This document shows, piece after piece, positions 1 to 5,155 of a DNA stretch of 7,668 nt. The stretch's first letter is position 1. The number at the start of each line of letters is the position of its first letter. This stretch comes from JANWLD01 sp035700225. Lineage in GTDB: Bacteria > Patescibacteriota > Saccharimonadia > Saccharimonadales > 2-12-FULL-41-12. The notes under the pieces were generated by a model, which ran no database searches, was not told where the DNA came from, and worked only from the letters and a program-made list of their open reading frames with translations. The stretch is taken from NCBI GenBank assembly GCA_035700225.1, contig DASSOT010000010.1:1-7668 (forward strand). Direction: 5' to 3'. Made by a program: the position numbers and the translations under genes.

Positions 1-1
1 T

Positions 2-94
2 GCCGTACCGGTTACCGTCGTTACTAAAGAGGATGACAGCAAAGAAGTCATCGTGGGATACAATCTGGCCAGATTGGCTCCGGCTGTTTCTTAA
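2..94 (+). CDS. Glutaredoxin/NrdH-like thiol oxidoreductase, C-terminal 30 residues (5' truncated)
   Basis: An open frame enters from the left edge and ends at TAA (92-94). The 30 visible residues include VPVTVV, then a short charged turn (KEDDSK), then VIVGYNLARLAPAV. In glutaredoxin and NrdH-like proteins the cis-proline strand (T/V-P-V-T/V) is followed by a short beta hairpin and a 'vivGfn..rL' helix near the C terminus, and this segment matches that layout. The CxxC active site would lie upstream, outside the window, so the call rests on the tail only. The nearest downstream gene on the same strand encodes thioredoxin reductase, the usual electron donor of NrdH-type proteins, which fits. 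Another thioredoxin-fold protein remains possible. Confidence 0.55.
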   Translation, partial: AVPVTVVTKEDDSKEVIVGYNLARLAPAVS

Positions 95-109
95 GCTCCC
101 TTAAGTTTT
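90..109 (+). terminator. Weak hairpin plus T run after the glutaredoxin-like gene
   Basis: CTTAAG (90-95) and CTTAAG (100-105) can pair across a 4-nt loop (CTCC) and are followed by TTTT (106-109). The stem has only 6 bp, four of them A-T, and it includes the stop codon, so it would be a weak intrinsic terminator at best. Its position at the end of one gene, about 90 nt before the next promoter-like element, is the main support. Confidence 0.25.
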
Positions 110-182
110 GTGCGTATAGCTGTTTAGTCGTTGCGTCGCTCACTATTGCTCCGCGTGCACTCCAAAAGTCTTAGAGATAATG

Positions 183-188
183 TAGAAT
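183..188 (+). promoter_or_regulatory. Putative -10 box for trxB (TAGAAT)
   Basis: TAGAAT lies 11 nt before the GTG at 200 and would place the transcription start near 194-196, giving almost no 5' leader. No convincing -35 box is seen at 16-18 bp upstream. A second -10-like hexamer, GATAAT (175-180), overlaps this region. No Shine-Dalgarno sequence precedes the gene. The spacing resembles the stronger cases at 2986-2991 (minus strand) and 6982-6987. Confidence 0.35.
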
Positions 189-199
189 GGTAATTGACT

Positions 200-1153
200 G
201 TGAACGATAATAATATACACGACGTGGTAACTATCGGTGCCGGTCCAACGGCGTTGACGGCGGCCATATATACCACCAGGGAAGATATAGAAACCTTGCT
301 TTTGGACAAAGGTGTAATCGGCGGTTTGGCGGCCATAACCGACTGGGTTGATAATTATCCGGGTTTCCCTGAAGGAATAGCCGGCTTAGAGCTGGCCGAA
401 AGATTGCAAAAACAGGCTGAGAGGTTCGGTGCGAAGATTGATTTCGCCGAGGTCAGCTCCGTGTCGAAAAAAGACGATTTGGTGGAACTTGATACTACCG
501 ACGGGAAAATCAGCGCCAAAGCCGTGCTGATAGCCACAGGTAGCGACTACAAACGCCTGGGGATTCCCGGTGAAGACGAATATTATGCCAAAGGCGTGCA
601 TTTCTGCGCTACTTGCGACGGCGCTTTTTACCGCGACAAGAAACTGGTGGTCGTAGGGGGCGGGAATTCCGCCGCGCAGGAAGCGGTGTTTTTGACGCGT
701 TATGCCTCGCATATAGATATGCTGGTGCGCGGCCCCAAGATGCGCGCTTCAGAGGTGCTACAGAAAGAAGTTGCCAAGCATTCCGACAAGATCAGCGTTC
801 ATTACAACACGACCACAGACAAGATAGTCGGACGCGAAGGCAAGGTCGTAGCCGTAGAAGGCACTGAAAACGGCAAAAAGAAAGTAACGTTCGAAACGGA
901 CGGAGTATTCGTCTTTATCGGTTTGAAGCCAAACACAGCATTCCTGGATGGGAGCGGAGTGGAGCTGGACGAAATCGGCCTGATAAAGACTGATGACGAA
1001 CTGGCGACGAACATTCCCGGCATCTTTTGCGCCGGCGATGTCCGCTCCGGAGCCACCATGCAGATAGCCAGCGCGGCGGGCGAAGGGGCTACGGCGGCGC
1101 TCTCCATTAGAAAATATCTGGAAGAATTAGAAAGGAAGCTGGAAAATGCGTAA
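200..1153 (+). CDS. trxB: Thioredoxin reductase (FAD, NAD(P)H-dependent)
   Basis: This cytosolic flavoenzyme passes electrons from NAD(P)H through FAD and a redox-active cysteine pair to thioredoxin- or glutaredoxin-like proteins. Numbered from TTG 194 (319 aa), it shows the FAD motif GAGPTA (15-20), the active site CATCDG (C138, C141), the nucleotide-binding motif GGGNSA (155-160), and the C-terminal FAD motif GIFCAGDVRSG (276-286) followed by MQIASAAGEGA. Domain order and length are normal for low-molecular-weight TrxB. GTG 200 (317 aa) is preferred over TTG 194 because the -10 box would put the transcript start at or after 194; this is not certain. The usual HRR motif that contacts the NADPH 2'-phosphate is absent and LVRGPKMRAS (177-186) stands there, so cofactor preference is open. 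The gene overlaps the cupredoxin gene by 8 nt. Confidence 0.93.
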   Translation: MNDNNIHDVVTIGAGPTALTAAIYTTREDIETLLLDKGVIGGLAAITDWVDNYPGFPEGIAGLELAERLQKQAERFGAKIDFAEVSSVSKKDDLVELDTTDGKISAKAVLIATGSDYKRLGIPGEDEYYAKGVHFCATCDGAFYRDKKLVVVGGGNSAAQEAVFLTRYASHIDMLVRGPKMRASEVLQKEVAKHSDKISVHYNTTTDKIVGREGKVVAVEGTENGKKKVTFETDGVFVFIGLKPNTAFLDGSGVELDEIGLIKTDDELATNIPGIFCAGDVRSGATMQIASAAGEGATAALSIRKYLEELERKLENA

Positions 1154-1619
1154 GAAAATATTGATAGCCCTGCTCATAATAATTATCGTAGCCGGCGGGA
1201 TATTCCTCATATCAAGACATAGGAATACCAACCAGGCGCCTATCCAGACCTCTTCCGGGCCGAAAAAGAACCCTCTGGATCCGCGTAATTATACCGAGGG
1301 AGCAAGCATCGGGGATTCGGTCATAGCTACGGACAAGAAGCAGGTTGATATCAACATCGACAATTATCTTTTCGTGACGACATATCTGAAGATTAAGAAA
1401 GGCACGAAGGTTACATGGACCAACCAGTCGCAGACAAGCCATACCGTGACTTCGGATGACAAAAGCCCGAAAAAAGGCCTCGATAGTAGCACTGTGGCGC
1501 CGGGAAGTACCTATGAATTTACGTTCGATAAACCCGGGCTTTATGAATATTTCTGCGAAATGCACCCAAGCCTGATGAAAGGTGTCATCACAGTAGTAGA
1601 CGATACTCCTCAGTCGTAG
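1146..1619 (+). CDS. Membrane-anchored cupredoxin (plastocyanin/amicyanin-like blue copper protein)
   Basis: This 157-aa protein has a basic start (MRKK), one hydrophobic segment (about 5-22) that should anchor it in the membrane, a polar linker, and an outward-facing cupredoxin domain (about 65-152). All four type 1 copper ligands are visible: H99 (in TSHTVTSDD), then C137, H140 and M144 in the run YFCEMHPSLMKG. The family shuttles single electrons between redox proteins. No lipobox cysteine is present, so it is anchored by the helix or cleaved, not a lipoprotein. The start ATG lies inside the end of trxB (8-nt overlap), with AGGA at 1133-1136 about 9 nt upstream, so translation is probably coupled. 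Its electron donor and acceptor are not in the window. Its end overlaps the convergent reductase gene by 10 bp. Confidence 0.9.
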   Translation: MRKKILIALLIIIIVAGGIFLISRHRNTNQAPIQTSSGPKKNPLDPRNYTEGASIGDSVIATDKKQVDINIDNYLFVTTYLKIKKGTKVTWTNQSQTSHTVTSDDKSPKKGLDSSTVAPGSTYEFTFDKPGLYEYFCEMHPSLMKGVITVVDDTPQS

Positions 1620-2275
1620 TTGTGGAAGAAGTCGGACCGTATCTGGAACTTATCTACGCCTAGGCCGATAAGATCGTTTTGGAGGGTTTCGACCATATTT
1701 TCCGGGCCGGAAATGTAGACTACCTGTCTGTTATCTACGGGAATGTAAGCAAGTATATCTTTCGCCTTCAGCCTGCCGATGTGCCTTATGAATTCCACGC
1801 CGCTTTTTTCTATTAAATCTGCAAAGGCCAGTTCATCTGGGGCGCTGATGGAGTATATGAGCGTGATGTTTCTTCTTTGCCCGGTATCCAAAAGATACTT
1901 AAGAATGCTTCTATACGGCGTGATGCCTATGCCACCCGCTACGAAGACCAGTGGCAGGGTTTCGTCTTTTGGCAGGACGAAATCGCCCATAGGCATATGG
2001 CCCGAGATGATATCGCCGGACTTTAAGCCGGATAACGCCGTTTTGAAACTGCTTTTTCGTACAGGGTCCAGTTTGGTGGTTATTGATGCCAGCCTTTCGG
2101 TAGGCGAGCTGGACAAAGTAAACCAGCGCCTGTTCTTGCGCTCGTCAGGGTTGTCGTGCGGAATTATCAGCTCGGTGTATTGCCCGGCAATCTGGCTCAA
2201 TTCTTTTTCCGGTTTGAACCAAAAAGTGGTTATATTTTTTGCCTCCGGTTGTTTTTTTACGAAAGTGAATTTCAT
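1610..2275 (-). CDS. Ferredoxin/flavin reductase-like FAD-NAD(P) oxidoreductase (FNR family)
   Basis: This 221-aa protein has the two-domain FNR fold and moves electrons between NAD(P)H and a carrier through FAD. The FAD domain carries GQYTELIIP (31-39) and RWFTLSSSP (50-58), a form of the RxY(S/T) flavin motif. The NAD(P) domain carries VAGGIGITP (112-120) and SGPENM (189-194), and the chain ends in an aromatic-rich IRSDFFHNYD. There is no 2Fe-2S domain and no membrane segment, so it needs a separate partner. The start is ATG 2275, which overlaps the upstream phosphodiesterase stop as ATGA. The frame stays open further upstream, but that extension would be Lys-rich sequence inside the phosphodiesterase gene and lacks family similarity. 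The purine-rich AAAGAGA just before the ATG may serve as ribosome-binding site. The substrate cannot be told. Confidence 0.85.
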   Translation of the reverse strand: MKFTFVKKQPEAKNITTFWFKPEKELSQIAGQYTELIIPHDNPDERKNRRWFTLSSSPTERLASITTKLDPVRKSSFKTALSGLKSGDIISGHMPMGDFVLPKDETLPLVFVAGGIGITPYRSILKYLLDTGQRRNITLIYSISAPDELAFADLIEKSGVEFIRHIGRLKAKDILAYIPVDNRQVVYISGPENMVETLQNDLIGLGVDKFQIRSDFFHNYD

Positions 2276-2976
2276 TTTCTCTTTGCTTTCTTTCGTTTTC
2301 TGCGGCGTTTTTTCCTGGGTGCGAACTTGTCCGGGAAATCGGTGGTTATCAGCACTTCGGGGTAAAAGAAATGCAGAAACCACGCATAGATAGGACGGTT
2401 GACGGTATACATCGTCATCTTCAGCTTGCTTCGCTTGGCATAAAAATAAACCAAGGGGTTATAGATGGAATAAAGCAGGCAGATGCCTGAAAAGTCCAAC
2501 GCCCGGGCGGTCTGTACGGCATCAAAGGGGCTGGTCAGCTCGGAGAGAAAACACTGCACCGCAGGCATTTCTTCGCTGAAGGCGAACAGCTGATGGCTGT
2601 CATCGCAAGCGACGATGGGCTTGGGGCCTTTGAACTTTCCAAGTATATCTGCAAGCGGTTTCTGCCAGTTCTTACCCTTGCAGTCTATGAGCAGGGGTAT
2701 ATTGCCAGCCGCTACCAGCGCTTCTTCCAAAGTAGGAATCTTGTACTCAAGGGCGCTGTTGCTTCTTATTTCATCCAAGGTAGAGTCTTTGACTCTTATC
2801 TGCCGTCCGGACTTGGAGCGTATGGTATCGTCATGAAGCAGAACTAAGCGTCCGTCTTTTGTCTTTTGTGCGTCAACTTCTATGTATTCAACTTTATAAC
2901 TGCGGGCTATCTTGATTCCGAGGATAGTGTTTTCCGGTGCCAGCCCGGCGGCGCCCCTGTGACTTATGACCTTCAT
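2272..2976 (-). CDS. Glycerophosphodiester phosphodiesterase (GDPD) with polybasic C-terminal tail
   Basis: GDPD enzymes hydrolyse glycerophosphodiesters, such as deacylated phospholipids, to glycerol-3-phosphate and an alcohol, using a TIM barrel and a divalent metal. In these 234 aa the family signature is clear: SHRGA (5-9) with H6 and R7, APENT (13-17) with E15, IEVDAQ (32-37) with E33 and D35, and LHDD (47-50) with H48. IDCKG (97-101) takes the place of the usual core E-x-K strand, and TVN (191-193) and TTDFP (211-215) match late barrel motifs. There is no signal peptide, so the protein is predicted cytosolic. The last 14 residues are basic at 13 positions, which is unusual and could bind acidic membrane lipid or nucleic acid (inference). 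It is the first gene of a two-gene minus-strand unit with the FNR-like reductase. Confidence 0.88.
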   Translation of the reverse strand: MKVISHRGAAGLAPENTILGIKIARSYKVEYIEVDAQKTKDGRLVLLHDDTIRSKSGRQIRVKDSTLDEIRSNSALEYKIPTLEEALVAAGNIPLLIDCKGKNWQKPLADILGKFKGPKPIVACDDSHQLFAFSEEMPAVQCFLSELTSPFDAVQTARALDFSGICLLYSIYNPLVYFYAKRSKLKMTMYTVNRPIYAWFLHFFYPEVLITTDFPDKFAPRKKRRRKRKKAKRK

Positions 2977-2985
2977 CTATGCTAC

Positions 2986-2991
2986 ATTATA
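2986..2991 (-). promoter_or_regulatory. Consensus -10 box (TATAAT) for the phosphodiesterase/reductase unit
   Basis: On the minus strand TATAAT occupies 2991 down to 2986, and the ATG at 2976 follows after only 9 nt. The transcript would start 2-4 nt before the start codon, so it is essentially leaderless, and no Shine-Dalgarno sequence could be present. At 17-bp spacing the -35 position reads TTAATT (minus strand, 3014-3009), a weak match. The box sits in the 49-bp divergent interval shared with the pyrophosphatase gene. Confidence 0.6.
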
Positions 2992-3015
2992 GGGTATCAA
3001 GAATAGTTAATTAAA

Positions 3016-3021
3016 AGAGGG
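3016..3021 (+). promoter_or_regulatory. Shine-Dalgarno site deciding the pyrophosphatase start
   Basis: AGAGGG lies just before two consecutive ATG codons (3023 and 3026). Spacing is 1 nt to the first and 4 nt to the second, so the second ATG is the more likely start. A possible promoter for this gene, GTGACT (2959-2964) and TACATT (2983-2988) with an 18-bp spacer, overlaps the divergent gene's promoter but is weak. Confidence 0.5.
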
Positions 3022-3025
3022 AATG

Positions 3026-3553
3026 ATGGCAGACTTTAATAAAGTTTTAACACCGGGTGATTATGAAAACGGTATATTGAACACGGTGGTAGAGATTTCA
3101 GAAGGTTCGTATTTGAAAATCGAGTGGGACCGGGAACGCGCCGCTTTCATGCTGGATCGTGTAGAGCCGTCCATATTCGCGAAACCCTGCAACTACGGAT
3201 TTATCCCACAGACATTGGACGAGGACGGTGACGAGCTTGATACTTTGATAGTCTGCGGCGAACCTTTGCCGACCGGTATCTGGCTGGAAGCGAAGATAAT
3301 CGGGATTATGAATTTTGAAGATGACGGCGAGATGGATCACAAGGTCGTAGTCGTGCCCGCCGATGACCGCAACACCGGTGACAACATAAATTCTCTGGAT
3401 GATTTGGGCGAACGTTGGAAGCAGAAACTGGAACATCACTTTACCCACTACAAAGACTTGAAAAAACCAGGTTCGACGAAAGTCCTGGGTTGGGGCGATG
3501 CCGAGGAAGCCAAAAAAATCATCAAAGAGTGCATCGACCGCTACCAGAAATAA
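3026..3553 (+). CDS. ppa: Inorganic pyrophosphatase, family I (soluble)
   Basis: This cytosolic enzyme hydrolyses pyrophosphate to two phosphates and so drives nucleic acid, protein and nucleotide-sugar synthesis. Length (175 aa from ATG 3026) matches E. coli Ppa. Counted from the alternative ATG 3023, the active-site set aligns residue by residue with the E. coli enzyme: K32, R46, Y58 (in PCNYGF), D68, D70 and D73 in DEDGDELD, D100, D105, K107, and Y143-K144 in FTHYKDL. The usual Pro of the signature DGDPxD is Glu here; the three metal-binding Asp residues are intact, so activity is expected. The gene is divergent from the phosphodiesterase unit and ends 65 bp before the GAPDH start, which has its own promoter. 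Confidence 0.95.
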   Translation: MADFNKVLTPGDYENGILNTVVEISEGSYLKIEWDRERAAFMLDRVEPSIFAKPCNYGFIPQTLDEDGDELDTLIVCGEPLPTGIWLEAKIIGIMNFEDDGEMDHKVVVVPADDRNTGDNINSLDDLGERWKQKLEHHFTHYKDLKKPGSTKVLGWGDAEEAKKIIKECIDRYQK

Positions 3554-3561
3554 ATTAAATC

Positions 3562-3591
3562 TTGAAAGGCCCGAAGCACAAACGCTATACT
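3562..3591 (+). promoter_or_regulatory. Sigma-70-type promoter for gap
   Basis: TTGAAA (3562-3567) and TATACT (3586-3591) are separated by 18 bp, giving 5 of 6 consensus matches in each box. Transcription should begin near 3598, leaving a leader of about 20 nt that contains the Shine-Dalgarno-like GAAGGG (3608-3613), 5 nt before the ATG at 3619. It is the only promoter in the window with both boxes near consensus and a normal leader, which suits a highly expressed glycolytic gene. Confidence 0.72.
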
Positions 3592-3618
3592 GTAGAAAAA
3601 TCTAAACGAAGGGCCAAG

Positions 3619-4638
3619 ATGAAAACACGCATAGCTATAAATGGTTTCGGCAGGATAGGGCGCAACGCTTTTAAGATTGCTTTTGAAAGGTCGGATTTAG
3701 AGATTGTCGCGATAAACGACCTGACGGATAACGCAACGTTGGCGCACTTGCTTGCGCATGACAGCAACTACGGTGCGTACGACAAGAAGGTCAGCTCCGA
3801 TGAAAAAGGACTGGTAGTAGACGGCAAACACATACAGGTACTGAGCGAAAAAGACCCCGCCCAACTGCCATGGAAAGACTTGAACATTGACGTAGTCCTG
3901 GAATGCACAGGCTTCTTTACCAAGAAAGAGGGGGCCGAACTGCATTTGAAAGCTGGTGCTAAAAGAGTGGTCATATCTGCTCCGACCAAAAGCCCAGACC
4001 TTGAAACCGTCGTGCTGGGCGTAAATGAAAATAAGCTTGATAAAGCAGGGGAAATCATTAGCAACGCTAGCTGTACCACTAACTCCGTAGCCAGCGTGAT
4101 GGCAATCCTGGATGAAGCTTTCGGCGTGGAAAAAGCCATGCTGACCACCGTCCATAGCTACACGGCTAGCCAGCGCCTGCAGGATGCTCCGGCTAAAGAC
4201 TTGCGGGAAGCAAGGAACGCGGCTGAGAATATCGTCCCGACCACGACCGGTGCGGCCATAGCGGTTGCTTTGACCCTGCCACAGCTTCAAGGCAAATTCG
4301 ATGGCTTGAGCGTGCGCGTTCCTACGCCAGTCGTTTCGCTGAGCGATGTGACGGTAGTTTTGAAAAAAGATACTACCAAAGAGGAAATCAATAATGTATT
4401 TAAGAAAGCCGTCAAGGAACCTTTTTACCAAGGCATCCTGGATGTGAATGAAGAACCGCTGGTCAGCGGAGATTTTGTCGGCAACAGCCATTCGGGAATC
4501 GTCGATCTGCCGCTAACTAACGTGGTCGGCGGAAACCTGGCGAAAGTGGTCGTTTGGTACGACAACGAATGGGGATATTCCAACCGGCTGGTGGAGATGG
4601 TTGCGGACGTCGGCAGACTACTCCATAATAAGGATTAA
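3619..4638 (+). CDS. gap: Glyceraldehyde-3-phosphate dehydrogenase (phosphorylating)
   Basis: This cytosolic glycolytic enzyme converts glyceraldehyde-3-phosphate, phosphate and NAD+ to 1,3-bisphosphoglycerate. The 339 aa carry INGFGRIGR (7-15) for the dinucleotide, SNASCTTN (148-155) with catalytic C152, TTVHSYT (176-182) with catalytic H179, PTTTGAA (207-213) and the C-terminal WYDNEWGYS (313-321). D34 in AIND, together with P191 in DAPAKD, matches the NAD+-type pattern, so NAD+ is the likely cofactor (inference). The start is ATG 3619. A TTG 57 bp upstream in frame is rejected because it is the -35 box of the gene's own promoter, and the intervening 19 codons would encode a Lys/Arg-rich stretch not found in the family. 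rpiB follows after 22 bp with no visible terminator, so co-transcription is likely. Confidence 0.96.
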   Translation: MKTRIAINGFGRIGRNAFKIAFERSDLEIVAINDLTDNATLAHLLAHDSNYGAYDKKVSSDEKGLVVDGKHIQVLSEKDPAQLPWKDLNIDVVLECTGFFTKKEGAELHLKAGAKRVVISAPTKSPDLETVVLGVNENKLDKAGEIISNASCTTNSVASVMAILDEAFGVEKAMLTTVHSYTASQRLQDAPAKDLREARNAAENIVPTTTGAAIAVALTLPQLQGKFDGLSVRVPTPVVSLSDVTVVLKKDTTKEEINNVFKKAVKEPFYQGILDVNEEPLVSGDFVGNSHSGIVDLPLTNVVGGNLAKVVVWYDNEWGYSNRLVEMVADVGRLLHNKD

Positions 4639-4660
4639 TTAACACGTTAAGTATCTATTG

Positions 4661-5155
4661 ATGAAGATAGCACTAAGTACCGACCATGCCGGATTTGAAC
4701 AGCTCAAATCGCTGAAAGATTTCTTGACTTCCAAAGGCTATGAATGCGTAGACTTCGGGCCTACAGAATTTGACGCAGAAGACGACTATCCTGACTTTAT
4801 CTTCCCGGCGGCAAGAGCCGTAGCCGAAGGCGAATGCGAATTGGGAATCATAATGGGCGGAAGCGGACAGGGAGAAGCCATGGCCGCCAACCGCATAAAA
4901 GGCGCAAGGTGCATGGTTTATTACGGTCCGGCCAAAGCCGTCGGGGCGGTAGATGCCGATGGTAAAGAATCGGATGATGAGTACGAAATCCTTAGGCTTT
5001 CAAAACAGCATAATAACGCCAACATGATAAGTTTCGCCGCCCGTTTCGTATCCCAGGATGAGATAGAAAAAGCGGTAACTATATGGATAGGCGAGAAATT
5101 CAGCTCAGCCGAACGGCATGCTCGCAGGATAGCCAAACTGGACAAAGAATCATGA
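4661..5155 (+). CDS. rpiB: Ribose-5-phosphate isomerase B (RpiB/LacAB family)
   Basis: This cytosolic enzyme interconverts ribose-5-phosphate and ribulose-5-phosphate in the non-oxidative pentose phosphate pathway. Among the 164 aa, STDHAGFE (6-13), GGSGQGE (66-72), AANR (75-78), GARC (81-84), QHNNANM (116-122) and ERHARRI (151-157) are family motifs. The catalytic Cys of the E. coli type (CGTG) is absent. The GGSGxGE form resembles the Mycobacterium type, where the Glu (here E72) acts as base. An acidic stretch of roughly 15 residues (about 95-110, VDADGKESDDEYE) looks inserted relative to shorter family members. ATG 4661 is chosen over the TTG just before it. No clear Shine-Dalgarno is seen, so translation may follow gap. 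The stop overlaps the next start as ATGA. Confidence 0.9.
   Translation: MKIALSTDHAGFEQLKSLKDFLTSKGYECVDFGPTEFDAEDDYPDFIFPAARAVAEGECELGIIMGGSGQGEAMAANRIKGARCMVYYGPAKAVGAVDADGKESDDEYEILRLSKQHNNANMISFAARFVSQDEIEKAVTIWIGEKFSSAERHARRIAKLDKES

Noticed and set aside
95..182. Possible small RNA or riboswitch in the spacer before trxB
   Set aside because: Apart from the weak hairpin at 90-109 and -10-like hexamers near 175-188 I see no conserved aptamer pattern, tRNA arms or stable stem; about 90 bases is also short for most riboswitches.
1600..1617. Hairpin ACG-AT-ACT/AGT-CGT at the convergent gene ends as a bidirectional terminator
   Set aside because: Six base pairs interrupted by a 2-nt bulge and no T run on either side; too weak to call.
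2276..2383. N-terminal extension of the reductase to ATG 2383 (36 extra residues)
   Set aside because: The extension is out-of-frame reading of the phosphodiesterase C terminus, is Lys/Glu-rich, and the ATGA overlap at 2275-2272 gives a normal FNR-family N terminus.
1779..2393. Open frame of 204 codons on the plus strand opposite the reductase and phosphodiesterase genes
   Set aside because: Antisense shadow of two genes with clear motifs; its product has no recognisable domain.
3697..4491. Open frame of 264 codons on the minus strand opposite gap
   Set aside because: It lies fully inside the well-supported gap gene, shows no family motif, is rich in aromatic and basic residues as expected from the antisense of biased codons, and has no promoter or ribosome-binding site of its own.
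4639..4650. Palindrome TTAAC-AC-GTTAA between gap and rpiB as an operator
   Set aside because: Arms of only 5 bp, mostly A-T, present once in the gaps I inspected; this is expected by chance in AT-rich spacers.
5083..5151. N-terminal extension of the epimerase homologue to ATG 5083
   Set aside because: It lies inside rpiB in another frame; the family barrel starts within a few residues of ATG 5152, which overlaps the rpiB stop as ATGA.
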